Positions 38,103 to 47,451 are shown, counted from the first letter of the stretch. The stretch is DNA of 64,000 nt from Candidatus Methylomirabilota bacterium (GCA_003104975.1 PQAM01000002.1:1-64000); one strand, 5' to 3'. Made by a program: numbers and translations. Notes: a model not told the origin generated them from the sequence alone.

Positions 38103-38722
38103 TGCCCTTCTCTCGCAGCTCCGGCAGCCAGTTTCTCGTCCACGTACGCAACCCGCGCTTCCTGGCGTGCAAGAGCCTCGGCGAGCAGTTGCTGTCTTGA
38201 TCGGAAGAGGTCCTGACGAGGCACTCCAACCAAGTCCAGCAGCCTCGACATCGCGTCCCCGTGCGCTTCCAGTCGGCCATCGGCCAGTATGTGCGCTACC
38301 GGGACACCGAGGTCGTCGAGAGTACGCGCCACCAGCAGTGTGCGGTGACACTCTAACGGTTCCTTCTCGGCGCACATGAGCGCAATGCGGTGCTCCTGCG
38401 CCCCGCGGATGACGCGTTCGATGCCGCAGCGAAACAGCTCCGTCCGCGCCAGCCGCTCATACTGCACGCGGCCGTGCTCGTAGCACGACGGATCGTCCGA
38501 TCGTGCACCAAGTTCGCGACCCAGGAACACGTACATGATACCTTCCGCCTTCAAGCTGCGTTGGAGGGCGTCCTTGTTGTACTGGGGATTGAAACGACTG
38601 AAGGGCGCTGAGCGTACGTCGGCCAACGCGGTCACGCCGTGCAGCTTCAGCAGTGCCACAAACGCCTCCAGAGAGTGCGTGGAGTGCCCAATCGTGAGCA
38701 CCGGATATTGCATTTCGCTCAC
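38099..38722 (-). CDS. DUF488 family protein (long)
   Basis: 207 residues from GTG 38722 with ggagga eight bases upstream. Motifs LTIGHSTHSLEAFVALL, DVRSAPFSRFNPQYN, LGRELGARSDD and MCAEKEPLECHRTLLVA. Same fold as the following shorter gene but not closely similar, so not a recent duplication. The start overlaps the stop of a truncated dual-OB fragment (GTGA). Co-oriented with all other genes and remnants of the accessory region. Confidence 0.9.
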   Translation of the reverse strand: MSEMQYPVLTIGHSTHSLEAFVALLKLHGVTALADVRSAPFSRFNPQYNKDALQRSLKAEGIMYVFLGRELGARSDDPSCYEHGRVQYERLARTELFRCGIERVIRGAQEHRIALMCAEKEPLECHRTLLVARTLDDLGVPVAHILADGRLEAHGDAMSRLLDLVGVPRQDLFRSRQQLLAEALARQEARVAYVDEKLAAGAAREGQ

Positions 38723-38898
38723 GCTGCAGTTCCTCCGCCGTGCTCGATGATGGCCGCAATGAGCTCGTAGCAGGCGTCGTTGTGCGGCTCGCCGAGGCTG
38801 ACCGTCAAGAAACACTCACCGAGCTCGGTACCAGCAACGCAGCGGCCCTGGAGCTTGCGTGAGTTGGCAAGGCACACGATGCGTTTGACTGTCGCCAT
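38719..38898 (-). pseudogene. Internally deleted dual-OB-domain protein
   Basis: 59 codons. The beginning, MATVKRIVCLANSRKLQGRC, matches the start of dual-OB proteins that accompany DUF488 genes; the end (ECFLTVSLGEPHNDACYELI) looks like their C-terminal end. The roughly 150 residues expected between are absent, so an in-frame internal deletion is inferred from memory of the family. The frame is still open. Confidence 0.5.
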
Positions 38899-38901
38899 GA
38901 G

Positions 38902-39027
38902 CTACTCCTCCATCTCACCGAACAGGCCGGCCTGCTCGGGTCTCGGCTTGCCGCCCTCGCGCGCGAGACGGACGATCTCGGGCCAGCTCTGCACGAGGCC
39001 GTCGTAGCTGAGAGCCCCCTGCAAGTG
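38902..39027 (-). pseudogene. C-terminal remnant of a DUF1156/methyltransferase-type defence protein
   Basis: An open stretch of 41 codons without a start: LVQSWPEIVRLAREGGKPR and QAGLFGEMEE then a stop. This resembles the C-terminus of large DUF1156 putative DNA methyltransferases of defence cassettes. Its 5' edge coincides with the start of the heptad array at 39025. Family assignment is from memory and tentative. Confidence 0.4.
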
Positions 39028-39087
39028 ACGAGTAACCAGTGGCGAGTGACTGGTGGTTACTAACCATTATCTGCTAGCCACTCACAA
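39025..39087. repeat. Heptanucleotide array, nine units, with internal inverted symmetry
   Basis: Nine degenerate 7-bp units starting GTGACGA, GTAACCA, GTGGCGA, GTGACTG, GTGGTTA and ending CTAGCCA, CTCACAA. GTAACCA near the left and TGGTTAC near the middle can pair into a hairpin. It sits between two gene remnants and supplies the TAG stop of the right-hand one (39074-39076). Confidence 0.8.
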
Positions 39088-39259
39088 GGATGTCGCGAAT
39101 GTCCCCAGGCCGCTGGACCACCGCCACGCGCCAGCGCCCACCGCCAGACGCCAGCACATAGCCTGCCAAGCGGCGACCTTCCGCCAGATCAAAAGCCTTT
39201 GTCTCGCGGTCGTAGCGCCAGTGGCGCGCGGGCCCTTCGTAGGGGGAGTGAATGATCAG
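39074..39259 (-). pseudogene. Remnant of a helicase/restriction endonuclease: N-terminus joined to C-terminus
   Basis: 62 open codons. The first part (IIHSPYEGPARHWRYDRET, EGRRLAGYV) looks like the N-terminus of BPTD_3080-type restriction/helicase proteins. It then passes at once to GGRWRVAVVQRPGDIRDIL, similar to the tail at 37431. Stop codon in the heptad array. No good start codon in frame. Confidence 0.45.
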
Positions 39260-39304
39260 GCGTGTCGATGATAGTCCGAGGCATCGCGGTTGCGGTTTCC
39301 TGCC

Positions 39305-39505
39305 TCAGGCCGCCTGTGGGACCGACTCGAACAGCAGCCGGCAAATGTCGATCTCCGGCGCCCGCTTTGAGAGGTATAGCATCTCGATTCCGATAACGCG
39401 ATCCTGCTCGTCGTAATCCACGATGATCCCGGGCGAGACCTCATCGGAACGGCTGGCGGGCGCTTCACTGAGGGTCAGGTATAGCGCGTCAGCGTGTTGA
39501 TCCAC
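39305..39505 (-). CDS. DUF2283 family protein
   Basis: 66 residues from a GTG. Pattern VDQHADALYLTLSEAP, VSPGIIVDYDEQDRVIGIEML is DUF2283, a small beta-rich family frequent near toxin-antitoxin and defence genes; function unknown. No clear ribosome site. It overlaps a methyltransferase remnant at its 5' end in another frame. Confidence 0.82.
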   Translation of the reverse strand: MDQHADALYLTLSEAPASRSDEVSPGIIVDYDEQDRVIGIEMLYLSKRAPEIDICRLLFESVPQAA

Positions 39506-39692
39506 TTTGAGTCTTCATGGGATGCTCCAGCACCTTCAGGCTCTCGATGCCCCGGTCGTCCACGATCTTGACGGCCACGCGCTTGTGGTCGCCCGCCTCG
39601 CAGGGCAGCGAGACCGTTCCCCGGTAGGTTTTGATCCGCTCTTCGTCAATCTCGGCCTTAAGGTTCTTGGCAAGTTTCGCCCAGCCGATGTT
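39489..39692 (-). pseudogene. C-terminal remnant of a type III-like DNA methyltransferase
   Basis: 68 open codons ending in a stop at 39489. NIGWAKLAKNLKAEIDEE, YRGTVSLPCEAGDHKRVAVK and IVDDRGIESLKVLE resemble the C-terminal end of site-specific (type III-type) DNA methyltransferases. No catalytic motifs (DPPY, FxGxG) remain. The final residues run into DUF2283 sequence in another frame. Confidence 0.5.
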
Positions 39693-39728
39693 CCTCGCCC
39701 GCGCTGAGCGGCGTGCCAGTGAAGCCGC

Positions 39729-40136
39729 TCAGCGCATTGCCTTCAGTAGCTCACGCAGACTCAACACACGTGGGTAAGCTGAGGTTCTGCCGAGCGACCC
39801 AACCTTCCGATAGCTGCGACGGGACTCGAAGTCTTTAAGGACGCCTTGTAATTTCGCCCCATCGGCGGGCAGGTAGAGGATGCCCTCGGCGTGGTAGGCG
39901 GCGGGTTCATCCACTCGGCTGCCGCGCCGGGCCGATGTCCCAGCTTTCTCCAACATGGTGTGCTGCGCGGTGAACCGGACTTCGGCAAAGCGCAGGAAGA
40001 TGAGGCCAAGAATCGGGCCTGAGTATTCCTGCGCCTTGAGGCCCGAGTTCGCGCGGAACTGCTCGGCGGAATTCCAGAGGCGCTTTTTGAGTGTCGCGGC
40101 GGCGGTGTCTTTCTCGGAAGGAGCTATCCAGAACAT
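39729..40136 (-). pseudogene. Truncated type I restriction-modification HsdM N-terminus with aberrant end
   Basis: 135 codons. Residues 1-92 (MFWIAPSEKDTAAATLKKRL, FRANSGLKAQEYSGPILGLI, RGSRVDEPAAYHAEGILYLP) are a well-preserved HsdM N-terminal helical domain. The catalytic domain with NPPF is missing. Residues from about 95 on (LQGVLKDFESRRSYRKVG) appear unrelated, as if fused by deletion. The intact enzyme is about 500 residues. The 146 bases upstream show nothing. Confidence 0.7.
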
Positions 40137-40282
40137 GAAGTCAGGGGTTCCATTCTAGAGTCACGTAAGTTGGAGTGAGTGGGCTGCGCCATGATGCAGG
40201 CCACTCTGTCGATCTCGCTCTCTCGTACCCGCGCGGGATTCGCCGAACGCCTCCCTGTGTTGCCAAGCGTGCTAATGCAAAG

Positions 40283-40537
40283 CTAATCAGCGCGCGCTGT
40301 TTTTGCGCGCGGCCGTGTTGAGCGACGCGTTATGCGTGATGTCTTCTGGGCCAGTGCGAGCAGACCGGCAAGCGCTTCGTTTACTGCTTGCGACGTGGGA
40401 AATGCCTTAGCGATGGCCGGTTCTAAGAGTGCCACAGAAGTTCCTGCGGCAACTTCCGCGTAGAATTTTCCTCGTTCCAGTCTTGCGAAATCGGAACGCT
40501 TGTACTCGGAACGCATTTCGTCTTTAACCTTCTTCAT
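40283..40537 (-). CDS. Antitoxin candidate paired with BrnT
   Basis: 84 residues from ATG 40537, with aaagga upstream; an in-frame ATG lies at 40552. Begins MKKVKDEMRSEYKRSDFARL and contains AFPTSQAVNEALAGLLAL, a form often found after BrnT toxins. Basic C-terminal tail (RITRRSTRPRAK). The start overlaps the toxin gene by 14 bases, the usual arrangement for this module, in which the antitoxin binds the toxin and represses the promoter. Confidence 0.72.
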   Translation of the reverse strand: MKKVKDEMRSEYKRSDFARLERGKFYAEVAAGTSVALLEPAIAKAFPTSQAVNEALAGLLALAQKTSRITRRSTRPRAKTARAD

Positions 40538-40796
40538 AGAGTGTCCTTTCACCGCGTGTTACGCGGCGTGCGGTGATGATTCGAATCGCCCCGGGCCGAT
40601 ACGTATGAGACACCGCAAGCAGGCGGCCCAGACTCGACGTTCCAAACGTAATGTACCGCGATTCCCCGACCGAGTGTTCAGGGTCCGGGCCTGACAGCGC
40701 AAGCCGATCTAGGAATACCGAGCCAGCTTCGTCAAAGGATACGCCGTGCTTGCGAAAATTAATCACGGCGTTATGCGGATCCCACTCGAGCTTCAT
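40524..40796 (-). CDS. brnT: BrnT-family toxin
   Basis: 90 residues, typical BrnT length: EWDPHNAVINFRKHGVSFDEA, VFLDRLAL, and the C-terminal IRIITARRVTRGERTLYEE. RelE-fold ribonuclease family; basic and aromatic residues of the active surface are present. Toxin-first order with the antitoxin candidate directly after it. Intact, in contrast to the surrounding remnants. Confidence 0.9.
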   Translation of the reverse strand: MKLEWDPHNAVINFRKHGVSFDEAGSVFLDRLALSGPDPEHSVGESRYITFGTSSLGRLLAVSHTYRPGAIRIITARRVTRGERTLYEEG

Positions 40797-40968
40797 AGCG
40801 ATTCGCGGCTCCGAGAGCTACGCATAGCTATGGAGTAGATTAGTTAGCCTCTTCCCGCTAATGAGTTTTGCATGTATGGGCGGATTCTATAATCGTATTC
40901 AGCAGTTAGCAAGCGATTTATGGACTACGCGTACTCAAATAAACACTTCGAGGCTTATCGGCATATTT

Positions 40969-41015
40969 CCTGGATTCCGGCTCGCGCCCGCTTTGCGGGC
41001 TTGGCCGGAATGACG
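40969..41015. repeat. Dispersed palindromic element, family A (diverged copy)
   Basis: cctggattccggctcgcgcc ... gcgggcttggccggaatgacgg. Only the right half matches the other family A copies well. It lies in a 550-base gene-free stretch (40797-41352) that also holds family C and B copies. Confidence 0.65.
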
Positions 41016-41120
41016 GCAAAGGTATGTAATGAATTCCGGGAGGAGGGCACTATTACTACTCACACCTTCGGGCTGTCCGTGAGGATGCCAGGCATCGCAC
41101 AGGTATCACTGCGCCGAAAG

Positions 41121-41173
41121 CCCCCCTCACCCACACCCTCTCCCGCAAGTGGGGGCGAGGGGAAAAGGGGGGG
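41121..41173. repeat. Dispersed palindromic element, family C (single copy)
   Basis: ccccctcacccacaccctct and cccgcaagtgggggcgaggg with complementary CCCGC/GCGGG-like inner arms; same family as 14056-14148. Confidence 0.65.
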
Positions 41174-41208
41174 CATGCTCATCCCCACATCCCGGACGCC
41201 TGGATATT

Positions 41209-41292
41209 GCGAGGAGAAGTCGAAGCAATCTCATGATCTTTCAGGACAACAACGGTGAGATCGCCGCGCTCCCAGTGGTCACTCGCAATGAT
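41209..41292. repeat. Dispersed palindromic element, family B (partial)
   Basis: gcgaggagaagtcgaagcaa at the left, ggtgagatcgccgcgctccc and actcgcaatgatag at the right; right end matches family B, left end degenerate. Confidence 0.6.
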
Positions 41293-41352
41293 AGAGTCGG
41301 GAGGCTATTATGACCATGGGTACGGTGCCAGTATATGGGGTGGCTGGACGAA

Positions 41353-41586
41353 CTATCTGTGTTTAAGTAGTTCTTCAACGGTGAGACCGATGTCCTTTGC
41401 TATTTGCCGTAACAGGATGGGAGAGATGTCTCGACCTGCATGGAATTATACGGTCGTACATCGTCCATCCGGGTGCCGATACTGCTTATGCGATCCCCTT
41501 TGGCGTACCTCCACAAACCCCAGCCGCTCCAAGATTGCGGCCACTTCTCTGGATTTCAGAACCGGGGACTTCCCCTTGTCAGGCAA
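41353..41586 (-). pseudogene. hicA: hicA toxin gene broken by an in-frame stop
   Basis: Read from a TTG at 41586 that overlaps the end of hic[39 protein letters not shown], then TAA (41446-41448), then FHAGRDISPILLRQIAKDI and GLTVEELLKH. Intact HicA has Pro between TTV and FH, so the stop replaces one codon of an otherwise full-length frame. The toxin's catalytic His (GSHKQYRHP) lies before the stop. The product would lose its last 30 residues or so. Confidence 0.78.
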
Positions 41587-41788
41587 TCACGACCTCTTGC
41601 GTGCCGACAAACTCCGCCTCCAACCTCGGCTCGCCGTCTTCGAGCAGCATTGTGATAACTTCGCGCAGATCGCGACGCAACTCATCGAGGGTTTCTGCCT
41701 GTGTATGAGCGCCAGGGAAACCTGGCACGTAGCCGACATACAAGCCCGTGTCGGGACACCTTTCCACAATTGCCGTAAAAGTTCTCAT
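41579..41788 (-). CDS. hicB: HicB-family antitoxin
   Basis: 69 residues: [42 protein letters not shown] is the HicB RNase H-like fold. No helix-turn-helix is attached, as in short HicB forms. Ribosome site ggagcagaggtaggg. It precedes hicA (antitoxin-first order). With hicA broken, the antitoxin may be a leftover or may still act in trans. Confidence 0.88.
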   Translation of the reverse strand: MRTFTAIVERCPDTGLYVGYVPGFPGAHTQAETLDELRRDLREVITMLLEDGEPRLEAEFVGTQEVVIA

Positions 41789-41898
41789 CCCTACCTCTGC
41801 TCCAATTTAATCATATTGTTATTGGGCCATCTCATGCCTAATAAAAGCGCGAGCCGACTGGTCATCGGTGAGCGTCGGCTTCTTCGGCGACCTCCGTG

Positions 41899-41955
41899 TC
41901 ATAGGAACTCCTCGCGCAGCAACTCTCCGGGCGTCACAGGGTTGAGCTTACGCAT
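41899..41955 (-). pseudogene. 18-codon stub of a HigA-type antitoxin
   Basis: MRKLNPVTPGELLREEFL followed directly by TGA. This matches the first 18 residues of HigA/VapI-type helix-turn-helix antitoxins; the DNA-binding part is missing. Confidence 0.5.
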
Positions 41956-42010
41956 GGTTTCCTCGGTTGATGGCAGCTCACAGTCTCGGAATTATACCAC
42001 GCAAGCCGCC

Positions 42011-42376
42011 CTAAAGCTGGACCCCCAGTTTTTGCAACGCCAGCACCATCAGGAGATAGCCGGCCACCGTCAAACCGATGGAAACAGACAGGCCGACAAA
42101 GAAGTTGATGCCGCTTCGCAGCAGAATCGGGAGAGTGACAAACAGCAACATCGAGGGGATAACCAGCCAGAAGATGCTGTGCACAAGCCCTGCCACCTTG
42201 TCGACATCTCGGGTATCCAGGTACAGCCAGACCATGGCCAAGACCGACACCAGCGGGACCGAGGCCAACACCGCCGCAGCCAAGGAACTTCGCTTGGCCA
42301 CTTCGGAGATGGCGACGACCAACGCGCAGGTCACGATCAGTTTCGTCAGATAGTACACAGCGCCGCCTCCGATCAA
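42011..42376 (-). CDS. DUF3147 family membrane protein
   Basis: 121 residues, four transmembrane segments (YYLTKLIVTCALVVAISEVAK, SLAAAVLASVPLVSVLAMVWLY, LVHSIFWLVIPSMLLFVTL). The pattern ISEVAKRSSLAAAVLASVPLVS is DUF3147. Function unknown. The gene begins four bases after the prfB stop on the same strand, so it may be the last gene of the cdsA-lnt-prfB transcript. Confidence 0.88.
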   Translation of the reverse strand: MIGGGAVYYLTKLIVTCALVVAISEVAKRSSLAAAVLASVPLVSVLAMVWLYLDTRDVDKVAGLVHSIFWLVIPSMLLFVTLPILLRSGINFFVGLSVSIGLTVAGYLLMVLALQKLGVQL

Positions 42377-42379
42377 CGC

Positions 42380-43496
42380 TCACTTCGCGGCGCCGGTCGA
42401 GGTTCGGCCTTTCATGAGAAAGGCATCGATGAACGGCTCGATCTCGCCGTCCAGGACCTTATCGACATTGGAGGTCTCCAGCCCTGTCCGATGGTCCTTA
42501 ATGAGTTGGTACGGCGCGAGGACGTAGGATCGGATCTGACTACCCCAGGCAATCTCTTTCTTTTCGCCTTCAAGCTTGGCCAGGTCCTTTTCCTGCTCCC
42601 GTCGATAATGGTCGTACAGCCGCGCGCGGAGGACCTTCATCGCCATCGCCTTGTTCTTGTGCTGCGACCGCTCATTCTGACAGGAGACGACGATCCCCGT
42701 CGGCAGGTGCGTGATCCGCACCGCCGAGTCGGTGACATTCACATGCTGCCCGCCGGCCCCGCTGGAGCGGTAGGTGTCGATGCGCAAGTCCTTGTCGTCG
42801 ATCGCCACCTCGATGGTGTCATCAATCTCGGGAAACACGAACACCGACGCAAAGGAAGTGTGACGCCGATGGCTGGCATCGAACGGCGAGATCCGCACCA
42901 GACGGTGAACCCCGATCTCCGCTTTCAGACGGCCGTAAGCATACCGGCCCGTCACCGTCACCGTGGCGCTCTTGATCCCCGCCTCTTCTGCAGGGAGCAG
43001 GTCGATGATCTCGGTCTTGTAGCCGCCGGCCTCCGCCCAGCGCAGGTACATCCGCAGCAGCATCTGCGCCCAATCCTGCGACTCGGTCCCGCCGGCGCCG
43101 GGATTGATCGAGAGGATCGCATTGCCGGCGTCGTATTCTCCGGCCATAAAGGTCGTGAGTTCGAGCCCGGCAATCCGGCGTTCAAGATTCTCGAGCGAAC
43201 TTCCGAGCTCCTTCATCGCCTCCGGGTCTTCTTCCTCCCGCAGCAGTCCTAGCAAGACCGTCAGCTCGTCGAGTTCGCCCCCTATCGTCTCCAGTTGGTC
43301 GACCGTATCCTTGAGCGCGCGTTGCTCCTTCATGATCTCCCGGGCCCGTGAGGCATCGGCCCAGAATTCCTGCGAATGGAGCATCTCTTCGATCGCGGCC
43401 AGGCGCGACTGTTTTCCCGTCACGTCAAAGATAGTCTCGAAGATTGTGCAACTTGTCCTTCAGACCATCAAGCGTACGCGCGAACTCCGCAATCAT
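42380..43496 (-). CDS. prfB: Peptide chain release factor 2, with programmed +1 frameshift
   Basis: Start ATG 43496 with gaggagga upstream; 23 codons (MIAEFARTLDGLKDKL to LRDYL) lead to CTT TGA C, where ribosomes must slip +1 and continue as L-D-V-T-G-K to the long frame ending at 42380. Total about 371 residues. GGQ motif in SSGAGGQHVNVTDSAVR and UGA-recognition RISPFD are intact. Recognises UGA and UAA. The UGA at the shift site gives the classic autoregulation. It overlaps the lnt stop by four bases. Confidence 0.96.
43424..43430 (-). promoter_or_regulatory. prfB programmed frameshift site (CTT TGA C)
   Basis: On the minus strand CTT TGA C with the UGA at 43425-43427, in the context GACTATCTTTGAC, as in E. 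coli TATCTTTGAC. The internal Shine-Dalgarno-like stretch of E. coli (AGGGGG) is here only CGAGA, so stimulation may be weaker. Confidence 0.93.
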
Positions 43497-45073
43497 CGTA
43501 TCCTCCTCTGTGAAGTGACAGCCGAGATCGAAGCGATCCCGACGGTGTTTCTGGTCCACGCGACCAGGAATACGGCCGCAACAAAGATGATACAGATCCA
43601 CGCAAAGAGATCGCCATAGCGAGTGTAAAACGTTTGCGCCCGCTCTGCGCGAATCTGCTCTGCAATGACGGCAGGCGCAAAGATATCCGAGGCGCGCACG
43701 ATCCGACCGTTCGGATCCACAATAGCGGAAATGCCCGTATTGGCCGCTCGAACCAGATAGCGACGGTTCTCGACGGCTCGAAGGACGGCCATCGCCAGGT
43801 GCTGGACCGGGGCAGCCGATCGACCGAACCACGCATCGTTGGTAATGTTGACGAGAAACTCCGCCCCCTCAACGACGTATCGTCGAACCTGATCCGGAAA
43901 GATCACCTCATAACAGATCGTCGTTCCGAACCGGCCGCCCGGAATGTCAAACACGGTGTAGGACCGACCCCCTTCGAAGTCACCGATTCCATACGCCAGT
44001 TTGTTGACAAAAAACAGAAGCGATTTGAGGGGGACATACTCCCCAAAGGGTACCATATGTATCTTATCGTATCTACCGAGGAGTTCCCGACGTGGCGAGA
44101 TCAGAAACGCGCTGTTGCGATATCGTGTCCCTCCGTCGGCGGCCGTAGAGGGCTCTGCGTCCGGGCTGCCCACCAGGAGATAACTTCCGGTTTCAGCCGC
44201 GATATCCATGACGCGGTTCAGCAATACCGGTTCGTATCGAAGAAAGAATGGAACGGCGGTTTCGGGCCATACAATGAGGGTTGGGGCGGCCTTTGCCGCC
44301 TCCTGACTGAGACGACGATACTGCTCGATGGTGGCGGCCTGCATCGCCGGATCCCATTTCAGCGCCTGGTCGATATTCCCTTGAACGACGGCAACATCAA
44401 GTGTCGGCTCGACATTGTCCGGCGCGGAACGTCCTGTGCCGAGCGCCGTCGAAGCCGGCGAAAGGAGTCTGGGGGATCCCCACAGGGCCAGGACAACGAT
44501 ACCGGCCACGCCGATGGCTTGCAGACGGTGTGATGCGCCTCCAACCGTCTGGGTCAACAGGGTGTTGATAAGCGCGACAATAAACGACAGGCCGTATACG
44601 CCTGCAACCGTGGCAATCGGCAAGAGTACACCGTGCCGGTATTGCGTGTAGCCAAGAAGGATCCAGGGAACACCCGTCAGCGCGTAGGTCCGCAGGTATT
44701 CCAAACCGACCCAGAAGGCCGGCAGAACCAGCAGGTACAGGGGCCACGGTGCCCTCGACAACCAGGCGGCACCCATCGCGAATACGCCAAGGTACAGGGC
44801 AAGGTAGGCCGCCAGTAGAACCAGCGCGAGCATACTGATCGCAAACGGCACACCACCATATGCCATCATCGAATTCGTTACCCAGGAAATGCTGATCAGA
44901 TAAAAGAGTAACCCCGTTAGCGTCCCCAGATAGAAGGCTCGAGCCGGCGGCCGGCCTCGAACAGCCCACAGTAATGGGACCAGGGCGACGAACGCCAGCC
45001 ATCCGAGATCCGGCGTGGGAAACGCAAGGATGAGGAATCCTCCGGACAGTGCGGCCAGCAAGATCGATATCAT
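43493..45073 (-). CDS. lnt: Apolipoprotein N-acyltransferase
   Basis: 526 residues from ATG 45073; the longer frame lies in cdsA. Six to eight N-terminal membrane segments, then a nitrilase-fold periplasmic domain with catalytic Glu (VWPETAVPF), Lys (YDKIHMVPFGEY) and Cys (TTICYEVIFPD), and a final membrane segment. Adds the third acyl chain to lipoproteins. Overlaps cdsA upstream and prfB downstream by four bases each, so the three are translationally coupled. Its intact Cys contrasts with the Ser in the nitrilase-fold protein at 30277. Confidence 0.95.
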   Translation of the reverse strand: MISILLAALSGGFLILAFPTPDLGWLAFVALVPLLWAVRGRPPARAFYLGTLTGLLFYLISISWVTNSMMAYGGVPFAISMLALVLLAAYLALYLGVFAMGAAWLSRAPWPLYLLVLPAFWVGLEYLRTYALTGVPWILLGYTQYRHGVLLPIATVAGVYGLSFIVALINTLLTQTVGGASHRLQAIGVAGIVVLALWGSPRLLSPASTALGTGRSAPDNVEPTLDVAVVQGNIDQALKWDPAMQAATIEQYRRLSQEAAKAAPTLIVWPETAVPFFLRYEPVLLNRVMDIAAETGSYLLVGSPDAEPSTAADGGTRYRNSAFLISPRRELLGRYDKIHMVPFGEYVPLKSLLFFVNKLAYGIGDFEGGRSYTVFDIPGGRFGTTICYEVIFPDQVRRYVVEGAEFLVNITNDAWFGRSAAPVQHLAMAVLRAVENRRYLVRAANTGISAIVDPNGRIVRASDIFAPAVIAEQIRAERAQTFYTRYGDLFAWICIIFVAAVFLVAWTRNTVGIASISAVTSQRRIR

Positions 45074-45870
45074 ACCCACCCTGCAAGGGCCGCCACATAG
45101 AGGATCGGCGCGGTAAAGAGGAGGCTGTCGATTCGATCCAACAGACCGCCATGACCAGGGATCAGCGCGCCGGTATCCTTCACCCCGAAACTTCGCTTCA
45201 GCATCGATTCGCACAGATCACCGAGCTGACCCATAACCCCCAGCCCTACGCCCATTCCCACCACCTCAACAATTCCCAACCCCTCCCAGAACCAGAACGC
45301 GACCAGACCGGAGGCCAATACCGAACAGAGCAGTCCGCCTACGCCCCCCTCTACGGTCTTGCGCGGGCTGATCGAGGGGCAAAGCAGCCGCTTGCCCATC
45401 ATTGAACCGACATAGAACGCCCCCGTGTCCCCCGCCCAGGTGACGAACACGAGATAGAAGATATAGATTCGTCCCAGTTCCATGCTCCGCAGGAGCGCCG
45501 GAAAGCTCAGGAGCCCCGCGACATACATCAGGCCGAACAGCGTGATGGCCCCCCGCGACACGGCCTGCTTCTGGTCCGCCCCGCCCAGGAGTCCGATGAG
45601 CAGCAGAACAATCATCCCCGCGAAGGCCGCGATCAACCAGGGCGCCGGCGCTCCGAAAAACTGCAGGCAACTCAGCGCAACACCGCATCCCATCCCGAGG
45701 ACCGTGAACGGCTGCCAACCGCCGGCCCTGGCCATCCCGTAGAACTCATACAGTCCAACCAGGATCGCACACACCACCAGGACAAAGAAGTGCAGGGCGG
45801 TTCCGAACTGGACCAGCAGAAGAAAAGCCGGAAGGAGGACGGCAGCGCTGAGGATCCTTTTCAGATGCAT
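45070..45870 (-). CDS. cdsA: Phosphatidate cytidylyltransferase
   Basis: 266 residues, about eight membrane segments. Signature region VTWAGDTGAFYVGSMMGKRL, SPRKTVEGGVGG and GHGGLLDRIDSLLFTAP. Makes CDP-diacylglycerol for phospholipid synthesis. The usual upstream neighbour uppS is missing between frr and cdsA; instead there is a 190-base gap with an inverted pair of heptad arrays. Confidence 0.94.
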   Translation of the reverse strand: MHLKRILSAAVLLPAFLLLVQFGTALHFFVLVVCAILVGLYEFYGMARAGGWQPFTVLGMGCGVALSCLQFFGAPAPWLIAAFAGMIVLLLIGLLGGADQKQAVSRGAITLFGLMYVAGLLSFPALLRSMELGRIYIFYLVFVTWAGDTGAFYVGSMMGKRLLCPSISPRKTVEGGVGGLLCSVLASGLVAFWFWEGLGIVEVVGMGVGLGVMGQLGDLCESMLKRSFGVKDTGALIPGHGGLLDRIDSLLFTAPILYVAALAGWV

Positions 45871-45938
45871 CCACCGACCTTGAACGCCTGTGTTCGCTCT
45901 CTGGATCGTCGCGCCGCCCTGGCGGGCATATCGGTATA

Positions 45939-46031
45939 GTGATGAGTGGTTAGTGGATAGTAGATAGTGGATAGTGATCGGCAGCTATGACCGAACGTAC
46001 GATCACTGGCCACTAGCCGCTCATCACTCAA
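45939..46031. repeat. Inverted pair of heptanucleotide arrays
   Basis: Left array of six units (GTGATGA, GTGGTTA, GTGGATA, GTAGATA, GTGGATA, GTGATCG) and right array of four (CACTGGC, CACTAGC, CGCTCAT, CACTCAA) on the opposite strand. gtgatgagtggttagtgg pairs with ccactagccgctcatcac with two G-T-type mismatches, so a long hairpin can form between frr and cdsA. Confidence 0.85.
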
Positions 46032-46060
46032 TTCAGTGGGCCGGGTTCGCTGATCCGGCC

Positions 46061-47451
<1,391 letters not shown>

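Noticed and set aside
39025-39087. Possible CRISPR array
   Set aside because: The unit is seven bases with no spacers, and no cas genes are present.
40920-41258. 112-residue plus-strand open frame
   Set aside because: Composed of three dispersed repeats (families A, C, B); no coding character.
41255-43252. 665-residue plus-strand open frame
   Set aside because: It runs antisense to prfB, DUF3147 and hicB, all of which have recognisable domains. Its composition is Arg/Gln/His-rich without any motif.
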